A stretch of DNA of 64,000 bases. Origin: Cryobacterium sp. GrIS_2_6 (GTDB taxonomy: Bacteria; Actinomycetota; Actinomycetes; Actinomycetales; Microbacteriaceae). A program made the translations under genes and the position numbers. The stretch's first letter is position 1, and each line of letters starts with the position of its first letter. This document shows, piece after piece, positions 43,546-52,207 of the stretch. The notes beneath the pieces are model-generated. The model was not told the DNA's origin, did no database searches, and saw only the letters and a program-made list of their open reading frames with translations. Location: the NCBI RefSeq assembly GCF_035984545.1, contig NZ_JAXCHP010000001.1, positions 2,418,001-2,482,000 of the forward strand, read 5' to 3'.

Positions 43546-44826
43546 TTAAGCGGCGTCCGTGACGACCTCGATGAGGGCGGTGCCGTACGGCACGTGCCGT
43601 CCGTTGCGGCGCCAGGACCGGTCGATCGCGAAGCTCACGACCGCGAGCGAAAGCCCCATGACGCTCAGGGCCGCGCCGATCCAGACCGGGGCGACGTAGC
43701 CGAGGCCGCCGGCGATGGCCAGGCCGCCGAGGAACGCGCCGAGCGCGTTGCCGATGTTGAGGGCCGAGTGGTTGAGCGCCGCCGCAATGGACTGGCTGTC
43801 GTGCGAGACATCCATCAGCCGGGTCTGGATGGCCGGGGACAGCCCGGCCGACGCGCCGCCGACCAGGAAGACGCCGGCCAGGAGTCCGGGCAGGAACTGG
43901 GCAGAAAGGGCAAGTCCCACAAGGGCCATGATCATCACCGCGAAGAACCCGTAGAGGGTGCGGCGGACGCTCTTGTCGGCCAGGTGGCCGCCGAGCAGGT
44001 TGCCGATGGTCATGCCGAGGCCGATGACCACGAGCACGAGCGGAACGGCGCCCGCGCCGAGGCCGGTCACCTCGATGACCAGCGGGGCGACATAGGTGTA
44101 GACGGCGAAGAGGCCGCCGAAACCGATCGCCCCGATACCGAGCGCGAACCAGACCTGCAGCCGGCCGAACGCCTTCAGCTCGTTGCGCATCGTCGCGCGC
44201 GGGTTACCGGCCTGGAACGGCACGAGCAGGATCACGGCGAGGAAGGTGACCGCGAAGACGGCGGCGACGACGAGGTAGGCGACCCGCCAGCCGGACACCT
44301 GCCCGATCCAGGTGATCACGGGCACGCCGATCACGTTGGAGATGGTCAGGCCGCTGAGCACGAGCGCGACGCCGCGCGCCCGCTTGCCCGCGCCCATCAG
44401 GTCGGCAGCGACGAGCGAGGCGATGCCGAAGTATGCACCGTGCGGGAGCGCGGCCACGAACCGGGCCACGAGCACGAGCCCGAACGTCGGCAGCAGGGCG
44501 GAGGCGATCGTCGCGAGGGTGAACGCGGCGAGCAGGGCGAGCAGCAGCTGTTTGCGCGGCCAGCGTGCCGCTGCGGCCGCGATCGTCGGGGCTCCGACGA
44601 CGACGCCGAGAGCGTACGCCGAGATCAGCCAGCCGATCTGGGCGTTCGCGGCGTCCGGCGCGGTCGCGTAGAGGCCGGGCAGGAGGTCCCGCGCGAGGTT
44701 CGGCAGCAGCCCCATCGCCACGAATTCGGTCGCGCCGATGCCGAAGCCGCCGAGGGCGAGGGAGAGCAGGGCCAGGCGGATCCGGGCCGGAGACAGAGTC
44801 GCCGACCCGTCGATGGGTGGGGGCAT
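43546..44826 (-). CDS. MFS transporter, DHA1 family (AraJ/YdhP-like)
   Basis: The product has 426 residues with 12 membrane helices. It opens ALLSLALGGFGIGATEFVAMGLLPNLARDL, the standard start of the arabinose-efflux/chloramphenicol-resistance-like group. The loop between helices 2 and 3 carries AAAARWPRKQLLL, and motif C-like SGLTISNVIGVPVITWIGQ follows. Members export drugs, sugars or purine nucleosides. It stands alone and converges with the response-regulator gene. Confidence 0.92.
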   Translation of the reverse strand: MPPPIDGSATLSPARIRLALLSLALGGFGIGATEFVAMGLLPNLARDLLPGLYATAPDAANAQIGWLISAYALGVVVGAPTIAAAAARWPRKQLLLALLAAFTLATIASALLPTFGLVLVARFVAALPHGAYFGIASLVAADLMGAGKRARGVALVLSGLTISNVIGVPVITWIGQVSGWRVAYLVVAAVFAVTFLAVILLVPFQAGNPRATMRNELKAFGRLQVWFALGIGAIGFGGLFAVYTYVAPLVIEVTGLGAGAVPLVLVVIGLGMTIGNLLGGHLADKSVRRTLYGFFAVMIMALVGLALSAQFLPGLLAGVFLVGGASAGLSPAIQTRLMDVSHDSQSIAAALNHSALNIGNALGAFLGGLAIAGGLGYVAPVWIGAALSVMGLSLAVVSFAIDRSWRRNGRHVPYGTALIEVVTDAA

Positions 44827-44852
44827 GCGGTCCAGCCTAGGGCCGGACGGTT

Positions 44853-44882
44853 GCGGCGGGAAGCGGCGGGAAGCGGCGGGAA
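44853..44882. repeat. Tandem repeat, 10 bp x 3, intergenic
   Basis: GCGGCGGGAA is repeated three times exactly between the thiamine-binding gene and the MFS gene. Confidence 0.8.
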
Positions 44883-44918
44883 GCGACCGGCAGCATCCGC
44901 CTGCCCGTGCCGTGCCTG

Positions 44919-45245
44919 CTATGACGCGCCGCCGGCCGCCCGTGCGTTCTCGAGCGCGACCTCGAGGCGTTCGATCTTGCCGGTCAGCTCGCCGGTGCGA
45001 CCGGGGCGGATGTCCGCCTTGAGCACGAGGGACACCCGCGGGCCGAAGGCGCCGACGGCCTCCGTGGCGGCCTTGACGACGGCGAAAACCTCGTCCCAGG
45101 AGCCCTCGATCGTCGTGAACATCGAGTCGGTGTGGTTCGACAGGCCCGAGGCGCGGACGATCCGGACGGCCGCGGCGACGGCGTCGTGCACGGAACCCTC
45201 GGCATCCTGGGCGCCGGAGGGCGAGACGGAAAAGGCGACGAGCAT
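44919..45245 (-). CDS. Thiamine-binding protein, MTH1187/YkoF family
   Basis: The product has 108 residues, a single ferredoxin-like domain typical of the family formerly called DUF77. Motifs include VAFSVSPSG at the start, SGLSNHTDSMFTTIEGSWDEVFAVV in the middle and VSLVLKADIRPGRTGELTGKIERLE at the end. Members bind thiamine or its precursor in the cytoplasm. It lies 2 bases after the mannosyltransferase stop in the same direction. Confidence 0.9.
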   Translation of the reverse strand: MLVAFSVSPSGAQDAEGSVHDAVAAAVRIVRASGLSNHTDSMFTTIEGSWDEVFAVVKAATEAVGAFGPRVSLVLKADIRPGRTGELTGKIERLEVALENARAAGGAS

Positions 45246-45247
45246 GA

Positions 45248-46588
45248 TTACTCCCTGGGGATGAGGATCGGGCGGTCGAGGCCGGCCGCCGGTGGGTCGT
45301 GCGGGGCGGCATTGTCGTCGCCGTGGCGGTTGCCGTGGTGGGCGGAGCGGCTGCCGAGAGCCCACACCTCGCGGACGGCCCAGGCGAGCACGACGAACTC
45401 GAGAACGTTGCGCACGGAGAGGGCGAGCACCATCAGTGGGTTCGCGACGAGCAGCCAGTCGTACAGGTAGGGGTAGACGACCTGGGTGAGCCCGGCGATG
45501 ACCGTGACGAGAATGGTCGGGGTCCGCCAGCCTCGCCCCCGCAGCAGGATACCGAGGATGGTCGGCGCGGCGAGCCAGATCACGAACTGCGGCGAACCGA
45601 CCTTGTTGACGGCCATCAGCGTCACGACGAGCGCGAGGACGAGCGGCGGGAACAGCCTCTCGGAGCTCGCCCCGGCCCGTGTCGCCCGCACCGCGATCAG
45701 CAGCACCGCTGCGATGCAGAGCGCGAGCACCGGCGTCATGAGCGCGACGGCGATGAAAGATCCTGGGCCGACGACCTGGAAGGTGAGGATGTCGTGGTCG
45801 TAGTAGATGTAGCTGCCCGGCATCCGCAGCGCGGCCTGTACCATCCAGATGGCGCCGACGGGCGACTCGATCTGGATGCCGCGGTTGGCCTGCTCGGAGA
45901 TGAAGCTGAACACCCGGAGGCCGCTGCCGAGGCTGAGCGCCGCGATCACGATGACGGCGCTCGTGCCGAGGAAGGCGTAGCCGGCGCGCACCCGTTGCTT
46001 CGAGGCGATGACAAGCGCCGCGATGACAGCGATCGGCCAGATCTTCACCCACGTCGCGAGAGTGAGGATCACGGTGCCCCAGACCGGCCGGGTCCGCAGC
46101 CACAGCACGGCGAGGATGACGAGCGGGGCCGTGATCGAGTCGATCCTGGCGAGCGCGATCGGACCGAGCAGCAGGAGGAAGGCCAGCCACCAGCCCGCGG
46201 CGAGGAGCGCGCGCGGTCCGCGGCGCCGCCCGGTCAGGGCCGCGAATGCGACCGCGTTGAGGAGGGTGACGATACCGAGCCAGGTCGCCGGGTACGAGGC
46301 GGTGCCGAAGGCGAGGGCCGCGAAGATAGGAACGACGGCGAGCAGGGGGTAGACGAAGGGCGCGGTGATGCCCGCGAGGGCCGCGCCGCTCGCGGCGTCG
46401 GTCGCCCAGCCGAGGTAGACGACGTCGACGTCGCCGAGCGGCCAGCCGATCGCGGCGAAGCAGATGTACACGAGCCAGGCGTGCACAGCGATGAATCCGG
46501 CCCAGAGTAGGATGCGCAGGCTCGAGCCCGACACGAACCGCACCGGTGGTTTTGGGGGAAGGGAATCGGGCACGTTCCACTTTCCCAC
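45248..46588 (-). CDS. GT-C mannosyltransferase-like membrane glycosyltransferase (GT87/DUF2029 family)
   Basis: The product has 446 residues with about 10 membrane helices. The catalytic acidic region is in the first external loop, GWPLGDVDVVYLGWATDAASG. Further family features are ARIDSITAPLVILAVLWLR, ATWVKIWPIAVIAALVIA and VNKVGSPQFVIWLAAP. Actinobacterial homologues use polyprenyl-phosphate mannose to elongate lipoglycans such as PIM/LAM. GTG 46588 is used; another GTG lies 5 codons downstream. The C-terminal 35 residues are His/Asp-rich and soluble. Confidence 0.88.
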   Translation of the reverse strand: MGKWNVPDSLPPKPPVRFVSGSSLRILLWAGFIAVHAWLVYICFAAIGWPLGDVDVVYLGWATDAASGAALAGITAPFVYPLLAVVPIFAALAFGTASYPATWLGIVTLLNAVAFAALTGRRRGPRALLAAGWWLAFLLLLGPIALARIDSITAPLVILAVLWLRTRPVWGTVILTLATWVKIWPIAVIAALVIASKQRVRAGYAFLGTSAVIVIAALSLGSGLRVFSFISEQANRGIQIESPVGAIWMVQAALRMPGSYIYYDHDILTFQVVGPGSFIAVALMTPVLALCIAAVLLIAVRATRAGASSERLFPPLVLALVVTLMAVNKVGSPQFVIWLAAPTILGILLRGRGWRTPTILVTVIAGLTQVVYPYLYDWLLVANPLMVLALSVRNVLEFVVLAWAVREVWALGSRSAHHGNRHGDDNAAPHDPPAAGLDRPILIPRE

Positions 46589-46693
46589 ACCCCGGTGTTC
46601 TTAACGAGACCGTCACATTCGCGGGTGCGAGCCGACGCCCGCGAAAACATGCGTCATGATGGCCAGAGACAGTCATCGCGAGGAGTGGTCAAT

Positions 46694-47626
46694 ATGGTGA
46701 ATCGCCGCAGGTCCCGTCACGTTTTTGTGCTCGCCCTCTCCGTGGCGGGTGCGCTCCTGTTGAGCGCCTGTTCGGCAGCAAGCCCCACCCCGATCAGCGC
46801 CCCGTCCACGAACGCGGGATCGCTGAGCTCCCCCGATCCCACGGCGTACCTCACGCCGGGCAAGCTCACGATCGGAACCGGGGAACCCGCGTACTTCCCC
46901 TGGGTGATCGACGACTCACCTGCGTCCGGCAAGGGCTTCGAAGCCGCCGTCGCCTACGCCGTCGCCGGCAAGCTCGGCTTCGCGAAGGAGAACGTGACCT
47001 GGGTGCGGAGCACCTTCGACGAGGCGATCGCTCCGGGGCCGAAGGCCTTCGACTTCAACCTGCAGCAGTTCTCGATCACGGCCGAGCGCGCCCAGCAGGT
47101 CGACTTCTCCTCGCCGTACTACGAGACCACCCAGGCCGTAATCACCATCAGCACCTCTCCGGCGGCCGCCGTGACCTCGCTCGCCGGGCTCAAGGGTCTC
47201 CTGATCGGGGCCGCGACCGGCACGACGAGCTTCACGGAAGCGGAGAAGCTGATCGCACCGACCCAGGGTGTGCAGGCGTTCAACACGAACGACGACGCGA
47301 AGCTCGCGCTGCAGAACGGCACCGTCGACGCGATCGTCGTCGACCTCCCGACAGCGTTCTACCTCACCGGTGTCGAACTCGACGGCGGCACGATCATCGG
47401 GCAGCTGCCCGATGCCGCAGCGGGGTCCAGCAGCCAGACCCCCACCCCCGGCGCAACGCCGGGGGCCCAGGCGGGTACCGACGAATTCGGCCTCGTCCTC
47501 GCCAAGGACAGCCCGCTGACCGCCGCCGTGAGCGCCGCCGTCGACGCCCTCCGCGCCGAAGGCACCCTCGCGAACCTCGCCGACACCTGGCTCGCCGGCA
47601 ACGCGGACGCGCCCGTCCTGAAGTGA
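46694..47626 (+). CDS. Amino-acid ABC transporter substrate-binding lipoprotein
   Basis: The product has 310 residues from ATG 46694. A lipobox LLLSAC places the lipidated Cys at 26, so it is anchored outside the membrane. The family-3 solute-binding pattern is complete: LTIGTGEPAYFPWV, GKGFEAAVAYAVAGKLGF, FDFNLQQFSITAERAQQVDFSSPYYETTQAV and NGTVDAIVVDLPTAFYL. A Pro/Gly-rich insertion (SSSQTPTPGATPGAQAG) lies near residue 260. The stop overlaps the GTG of the permease remnant. The transporter it serves is broken, so it may be an orphan. Confidence 0.92.
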   Translation: MVNRRRSRHVFVLALSVAGALLLSACSAASPTPISAPSTNAGSLSSPDPTAYLTPGKLTIGTGEPAYFPWVIDDSPASGKGFEAAVAYAVAGKLGFAKENVTWVRSTFDEAIAPGPKAFDFNLQQFSITAERAQQVDFSSPYYETTQAVITISTSPAAAVTSLAGLKGLLIGAATGTTSFTEAEKLIAPTQGVQAFNTNDDAKLALQNGTVDAIVVDLPTAFYLTGVELDGGTIIGQLPDAAAGSSSQTPTPGATPGAQAGTDEFGLVLAKDSPLTAAVSAAVDALRAEGTLANLADTWLAGNADAPVLK

Positions 47627-47994
47627 CCCCGGCGGAAGGTAAAGTTGCCGGTCCCGACCGGGTCACCAACACGGTCACCGACACCGGTCTGACGACGCGG
47701 CCGCCGAGCGCGGTCGAGCTCGGCCGCCGGGCGTACCGGCGCACGCAGACCGCCCGGTCGGTGCTGCTGAGCGCGGTGAGCACCCTCCTCTTCGCGATCG
47801 TGATCTGGGTATTCGTGGTCAACACGCCGGGCTGGACCCGGGTGCAGCAGTCCTTCTTCGACCCCGCCGTCGCGGTGAAGGCCTGCCCGCGGGTGTTCGA
47901 GGGACTGTTGCTCAACATCCGTGTACTGCTCGTCGCCGCCGTCGGCGTGCTGATCGTGAGCCTGCTGCTCGCGACACTCCGCACCCTGCGCGGC
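47623..47994 (+). pseudogene. Amino-acid ABC permease, N-terminal fragment
   Basis: The first 124 residues match the start of an amino-acid ABC permease: a polar lead, helix SVLLSAVSTLLFAIVIWVFVV, WTRVQQSFFDPAVAV, and the helix LLVAAVGVLIVSLLLATLRTLRG. At about 47995 the similarity stops, and the frame runs on out of phase through the ATPase gene to 48114. The EAA loop and all later helices are missing. A deletion has fused this gene to the next one. Confidence 0.8.
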
Positions 47995-47996
47995 GC

Positions 47997-48566
47997 GACG
48001 ACGGGCAGGTCTGGCTCACCGGCCGGGACATCAGCGACCCACGCGCGAACGGGGACGCCGTGCGCGCCCGGATCGGCGTGGTGTTCCAGCAGTTCAACCT
48101 CTTCCCGCACCTGAGCGTGCTCGACAACGTAACCCTCGCGAGCCGGATCGTGCACCGGGTGCCGCGCCGCACGGCCGAGGCACGCGGCCTCGAGCTGCTC
48201 GACCAGATCGGCCTGTCCGCGAAGGCCCGCGACTTCCCCGACCGACTGTCCGGCGGCCAGCAGCAGCGTGCCGCTATCGTGCGGTCGATCATGACGGACC
48301 CCGAACTGCTCCTCCTCGACGAGGTGACGAGCGCGCTCGACCCCGAGCTCGTCGACGAGGTCCTCGACCTCGTTCGACAGCTCAAGCAGTCGGGAACGAC
48401 GATCGTGATGGCGACCCACGAGATGGGCTTCGCGCGGGACGTCGCCGACCGGGTCGCGTTCATCGACGCCGGCCGGGTCCTCGAGTTCGGGCCGCCGGAG
48501 CAGGTCTTCGACGCCCCGCGCGAGCCCCGCACCCGTGCCTTCCTCGCTCGCATCCCCCCGCACTGA
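47997..48566 (+). pseudogene. Amino-acid ABC ATP-binding protein lacking its N-terminus
   Basis: The frame resumes inside an ATPase at DDGQVWLTGRDISDPRANGD, then has the Q-loop VFQQFNLFPH, signature LSGGQQQR, Walker B LLLLDEVTSALDPE and H-loop MATHEMGFA. About 50 N-terminal residues, including Walker A, are absent, so ATP cannot be bound normally. The only possible internal start is GTG 48060. The C-terminus is complete. With the permease fragment it marks a deletion of several hundred bases. Confidence 0.82.
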
Positions 48567-48615
48567 CCCGCCCGACCCGTCCGCCCCGAGGCCGGGAGAA
48601 AGGTGATGGCCGGGG

Positions 48616-49473
48616 TCAGGGGCGGAGGAGGGCCGCGATCGTCGCGGGGATGGCCTCGGCGACATCGAGGGCCACGAGCGGGCCGCCGGCGGACGCCCGG
48701 GCCGCCGCGAGGCCGTGCACGAGCGCTGCGGTCGCCGCGAGGGCTGCGCAGGCCTCGGCATCCGATTCGAGCGCCGCGGCGTGGGTGGCGAAGAGGGCGC
48801 CGAGGATGCCCCCGAGCACGTCCCCCGCGCCGGCCGTCGCGAGCCACGGCGGGGCACCGGTCACCGTGAGCCTGGTGCCGCCGGGCGAGGCGACGTACGT
48901 CACAGCCCCCTTGAGCAACACGGACACGCCGAGCAGGTCGGCGGCGCGCACCGCCCACTTCCCCGGGTCCGCAGCGATCTCCGCGGTCGTCACGTCGACT
49001 CGCCGCCCGGAGACCGCGCCGGAGAGCAGGCCGGAGAGCTCCCGGTAGTGCGGGCTTATCACGGTCGGGCCGCTGTGACTGCCGACGAGGTCGAGGGCAC
49101 CCGCGTCGCACACGATGGGAACCCCCTCGGCGAACGCGCCCTCGAGCGCCTCGAGCGTCGCCGGCGAGCGTTCGGAGGCGTCCATCCCGGAGCCGAGCAG
49201 CCAGGCCTGCACCCGCCCTTGCGCTGTGACGATCTCCGGCCTGCGCTGCAGCACGAGGCTCGTGGCCCGGCGCGGGCCGAGGTAGCGCACCATCCCGAGC
49301 CCCGTGCGCATGGCCGCCTCGACCCCGAGCACGGCGGCGCCCGGGTAGGCGCGTGAGCCCGTGCGCACTCCGAGAACGCCCCTGCTGTACTTGTCTGCGG
49401 ATGCCCCTGGCACGGCGATCCACTCTCGCGCCTGCTCATCGTCCCAGGCCTGCCATCCCGCGAAACCACTCAT
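48616..49473 (-). CDS. nnrD: ADP-dependent NAD(P)H-hydrate dehydratase
   Basis: The product has 285 residues of the ribokinase-like YjeF C-terminal family. It shows KYSRGVLGVRTGSRAYPGAAVLG, the Asp-containing CDAGALDLVG, TVISPHYRELSGLL, and the nucleotide motif ATAGAGDVLGGILGAL. It repairs hydrated NADH and NADPH. The separate epimerase domain (NnrE) is not in this window. It diverges from the OYE gene with a 23-base gap. Confidence 0.92.
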   Translation of the reverse strand: MSGFAGWQAWDDEQAREWIAVPGASADKYSRGVLGVRTGSRAYPGAAVLGVEAAMRTGLGMVRYLGPRRATSLVLQRRPEIVTAQGRVQAWLLGSGMDASERSPATLEALEGAFAEGVPIVCDAGALDLVGSHSGPTVISPHYRELSGLLSGAVSGRRVDVTTAEIAADPGKWAVRAADLLGVSVLLKGAVTYVASPGGTRLTVTGAPPWLATAGAGDVLGGILGALFATHAAALESDAEACAALAATAALVHGLAAARASAGGPLVALDVAEAIPATIAALLRP

Positions 49474-49496
49474 GACCCCACGATAGATTGGTTTGC

Positions 49497-50636
49497 GTGC
49501 CCCTGACCCAGCCCACCCCCGCCCAGCAGCCCACCCAGCCCCTCGCCTTCCGCCCCCTGACCGTCCGGGGCCTGACCGTGCGCAACCGGCTCTGGGTCGC
49601 CCCGATGTGCCAGTACTCGATCCTGAAAAAGGACGGTGTGCCGGAGGACTGGCACCTCGTGCACCTCGGCGGCCTCGCGGCCGGCGGGGCCGGCCTCGTC
49701 ATCGCCGAAGCGAGCGCGGTCAGCCCGGAGGGTCGCATCACCGCCCGAGACACCGGCATCTGGAACACGGAGCAGGCCGACGCCTGGGCCCGCATCGTCC
49801 GCTTCATCCACGGACAGGGCGCACGCGCCGGCATCCAGCTCGCGCACGCCGGCCGCAAGGCCTCGACCTGGCCGGCCTGGGAGACCGACAGCCACGGCGC
49901 CGTCCGGCACGGCACCGTCCCCGCGGCGGAGGGCGGCTGGCCGACGCTGTCGGCGTCGTCCATCCCGTTCCCCGGCTACGCGGCTCCCGTCGCCCTCGAC
50001 GCCCGCGGCATTGACACGGTCGTCGACGATTTCGCCGCCGCGGCCGTCCGCGCCGTCGAAGCCGGCTTCGACGTGCTCGAGATCCATGCGGCACACGGGT
50101 ACCTGCTGCACCAGTTCCTCTCCCCGCTCAGCAACGACCGCACCGACGAGTTCGGCGGTTCCCTCGAGAACCGCGCCAGGCTGCTGCTGCGGGTCGTCGC
50201 TGCCGTCCGCGCGGCGGTCGGCGAGTCGCATCCGCTCTTCGTGCGTTTCTCGGCCACCGACTGGGCCCCGGGAGGCTGGACCCCGGAGGAGACCGCCACC
50301 GTCGCCGGCTGGGCGCGCACCGCGGGCGCCGACTTCTTCGACATCTCCTCCGGCGGCAACGTCACGGGCGTGCAGATCCCGATCAGTCCCGGCTACCAGG
50401 TGCCGCTCGCCGCGTTCGTGAAGGGCGAAGCGGATGTCCCGGTGAGCGCGGTCGGACTCATCACGACCCCGTCGCAGGCCGAGGACATCCTCGCGAGCGG
50501 GCAGGCCGACGCCGTCATGCTCGCGAGGGAACTCCTGCGCGACCCGCACTTCCCGTTGCGGGCCGCCCACGAACTCGGGGCGACGATCGACTATTGGCCG
50601 CCGCAGTACCTGCGCGCCCGCTGGCCGGAGGCCTGA
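49497..50636 (+). CDS. NADH:flavin oxidoreductase, old yellow enzyme family (YqjM-like)
   Basis: The product has 379 residues. The FMN-barrel pattern is clear: VRNRLWVAPMCQYS with the regulatory Cys of the YqjM class, GIQLAHAGRKAS, EIHAAHGYLLHQFLSPLSNDRTDEFGGSLENR, and a late FMN-phosphate region AVMLARELLRDPHFPL. It reduces activated alkenes such as enones, using NADPH. GTG 49497 lies right behind a TAGATT box with no ribosome binding site, so the mRNA is probably leaderless. Confidence 0.93.
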   Translation: MPLTQPTPAQQPTQPLAFRPLTVRGLTVRNRLWVAPMCQYSILKKDGVPEDWHLVHLGGLAAGGAGLVIAEASAVSPEGRITARDTGIWNTEQADAWARIVRFIHGQGARAGIQLAHAGRKASTWPAWETDSHGAVRHGTVPAAEGGWPTLSASSIPFPGYAAPVALDARGIDTVVDDFAAAAVRAVEAGFDVLEIHAAHGYLLHQFLSPLSNDRTDEFGGSLENRARLLLRVVAAVRAAVGESHPLFVRFSATDWAPGGWTPEETATVAGWARTAGADFFDISSGGNVTGVQIPISPGYQVPLAAFVKGEADVPVSAVGLITTPSQAEDILASGQADAVMLARELLRDPHFPLRAAHELGATIDYWPPQYLRARWPEA

Positions 50637-50640
50637 GGCC

Positions 50641-51018
50641 TCACATCCCCTGGGACACGCACAGGAAATTGCCTTCGGAGTCCCTGAACCACGCGGCCAT
50701 GCCTTCGGCGTCCGTGGCGATCCCGTTCACGGTCTTGAGCCCGGGCACGTCGTACTCCTCGAACACGACGCCGCGGCTGCGCAGCGCGGCCATTTCGGCC
50801 TCGAGGTCGTCCGTCATCCAGCCGAGCGCGGTGTTCTGGGCCGTTCCGGCGTTCTCGGTCTCGTAGACCTGCAGCCTCGCCCCTGACGGCGTGCGGTACA
50901 CGAGACCGTGCTCGTGCTCCTCAACGGGCTCGAGCCCGAGCTTGTCGCGGTAGAACTCCCTGGCCCGCTTCAGGTCTTTCGCGGGCAGCACCGCATAGGT
51001 TTCCAATTGGCTCAACAT
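50641..51018 (-). CDS. VOC (glyoxalase/bleomycin resistance) family protein
   Basis: The product has 125 residues, one VOC unit. It starts with YAVLPAKDLKRAREFYRDKLGLEP, followed by YRTPSGARLQVYET and ends AAWFRDSEGNFLCVSQ. The conserved metal Glu near the end is E118-like in DSEGN. The function (dioxygenase, lyase or binding protein) is not predictable. Its stop lies 4 bases from the OYE stop. Confidence 0.88.
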   Translation of the reverse strand: MLSQLETYAVLPAKDLKRAREFYRDKLGLEPVEEHEHGLVYRTPSGARLQVYETENAGTAQNTALGWMTDDLEAEMAALRSRGVVFEEYDVPGLKTVNGIATDAEGMAAWFRDSEGNFLCVSQGM

Positions 51019-51124
51019 GAGTCGGCCTCACTTTCTTTCGGCGCAGATTCTACTCCCGCGAGCACCCGCCGTCGAGGTCCCAACCTGCCCAAAGCATCCG
51101 TCGGACCCGGGACCTCGACGCGGC

Positions 51125-52207
51125 TCAGAGCCGCCGGGTCGCGTCCTGCACTTCGCCGACGAGCTCTTCGATGATGTCCTCGAGGAAGAGCACCCCCGTC
51201 GTCGCCCCCACGGCGGTGAACGAGCGGGCGAGGTGCGCTCCGGAGCGGCGCATGGTCGCGAGCGCGTCCTCGAGGTCGGTGCCCTCGTAGATCGACACGA
51301 GCTGGCGGATGCGCTTGGCCGGGATCGGGTCGGCGTAGCTGCCGAGGCCGTGCCCGGCGGTGCTGCCCGTGACGGGGATTCCCGCGTCGCCGTCAAGGTC
51401 GATCACGTCCTTGAGGTGCACGTAGCCGGTCGGCTCCCCTTCGGCGGTCACGAGCACGTAGCGCGAGAAACCGTGCTTGGTGACGGCCTTCTCCACGTCG
51501 GCCGGGCTTGCGGACTCCGGCAGGCTGATCAGGTCCGCGAGCGGGACCGCGACGTCGCGCACCTTGCGGGTGGTGAACTCGAACGTCGCGCTGAGCGCGC
51601 CGGTTCCGTCGCGGAGCACGCCCTCCCTGGTCGACTCCGACACGATCGTCGCGACCTCCTCGAGCGTGTACGTGCTGTTCGCCTCGTGCTTGGGCTCGAC
51701 CCGGAACAGCCGCAGGACGCCGTTCGCGGTCGAGTTGAGCGCCACGATCAGGGGCTTGACGAGGCGTCCGAAGAACACGAGCGGCGGCGCGAGCACGAGC
51801 ACGGCCTTATCGGGGATCGAGAACGACAGGTTCTTCGGCACCATCTCGCCGAACACGACGTGCAGGTAGGAGACGAGCAGCAGCGTCACGATGAAAGCGA
51901 TCGCGGTGAGCGCCTCGTCCGGGAGCCCGGTCAGGGCGAGCGGCGACTCGAGCAGGTGGTGGATCGCCGGCTCAGAGACGTTCAGGATCAGGAGCGAGCA
52001 CACCGTGATGCCGAGCTGGGTCGTCGCGAGCATGAGCGTCGCGTGCTCCATCGCGTAGAGCGCCGTCCGGGCGCCCATCCGGCCGGCGGCTGCGAGCGGC
52101 TCGATCTGGGAGCGCCTGGCGGAGATGACCGCGAACTCGGCGGCCACGAAGAAGGCATTTCCGGCGAGCAGCACGAACAGCCAGACGATTCCTGCCCAGT
52201 CACTCAT
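51125..52207 (-). CDS. CNNM/CorC-type transporter (hemolysin family), shorter paralogue
   Basis: The product has 360 residues. The DUF21/CNNM membrane domain covers residues 1-180 (FVLLAGNAFFVAAEFAVISARRSQIEPLA; FGEMVPKNLSFSIPDKAV), followed by two CBS domains to the end (PLADLISLPESASPADVEKAV; GVLFLEDIIEELVGEV). It lacks the C-terminal CorC_HlyC domain of its neighbour. Members move magnesium or other cations or sense adenine nucleotides. It overlaps its upstream paralogue by 8 bases. Confidence 0.92.
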   Translation of the reverse strand: MSDWAGIVWLFVLLAGNAFFVAAEFAVISARRSQIEPLAAAGRMGARTALYAMEHATLMLATTQLGITVCSLLILNVSEPAIHHLLESPLALTGLPDEALTAIAFIVTLLLVSYLHVVFGEMVPKNLSFSIPDKAVLVLAPPLVFFGRLVKPLIVALNSTANGVLRLFRVEPKHEANSTYTLEEVATIVSESTREGVLRDGTGALSATFEFTTRKVRDVAVPLADLISLPESASPADVEKAVTKHGFSRYVLVTAEGEPTGYVHLKDVIDLDGDAGIPVTGSTAGHGLGSYADPIPAKRIRQLVSIYEGTDLEDALATMRRSGAHLARSFTAVGATTGVLFLEDIIEELVGEVQDATRRL

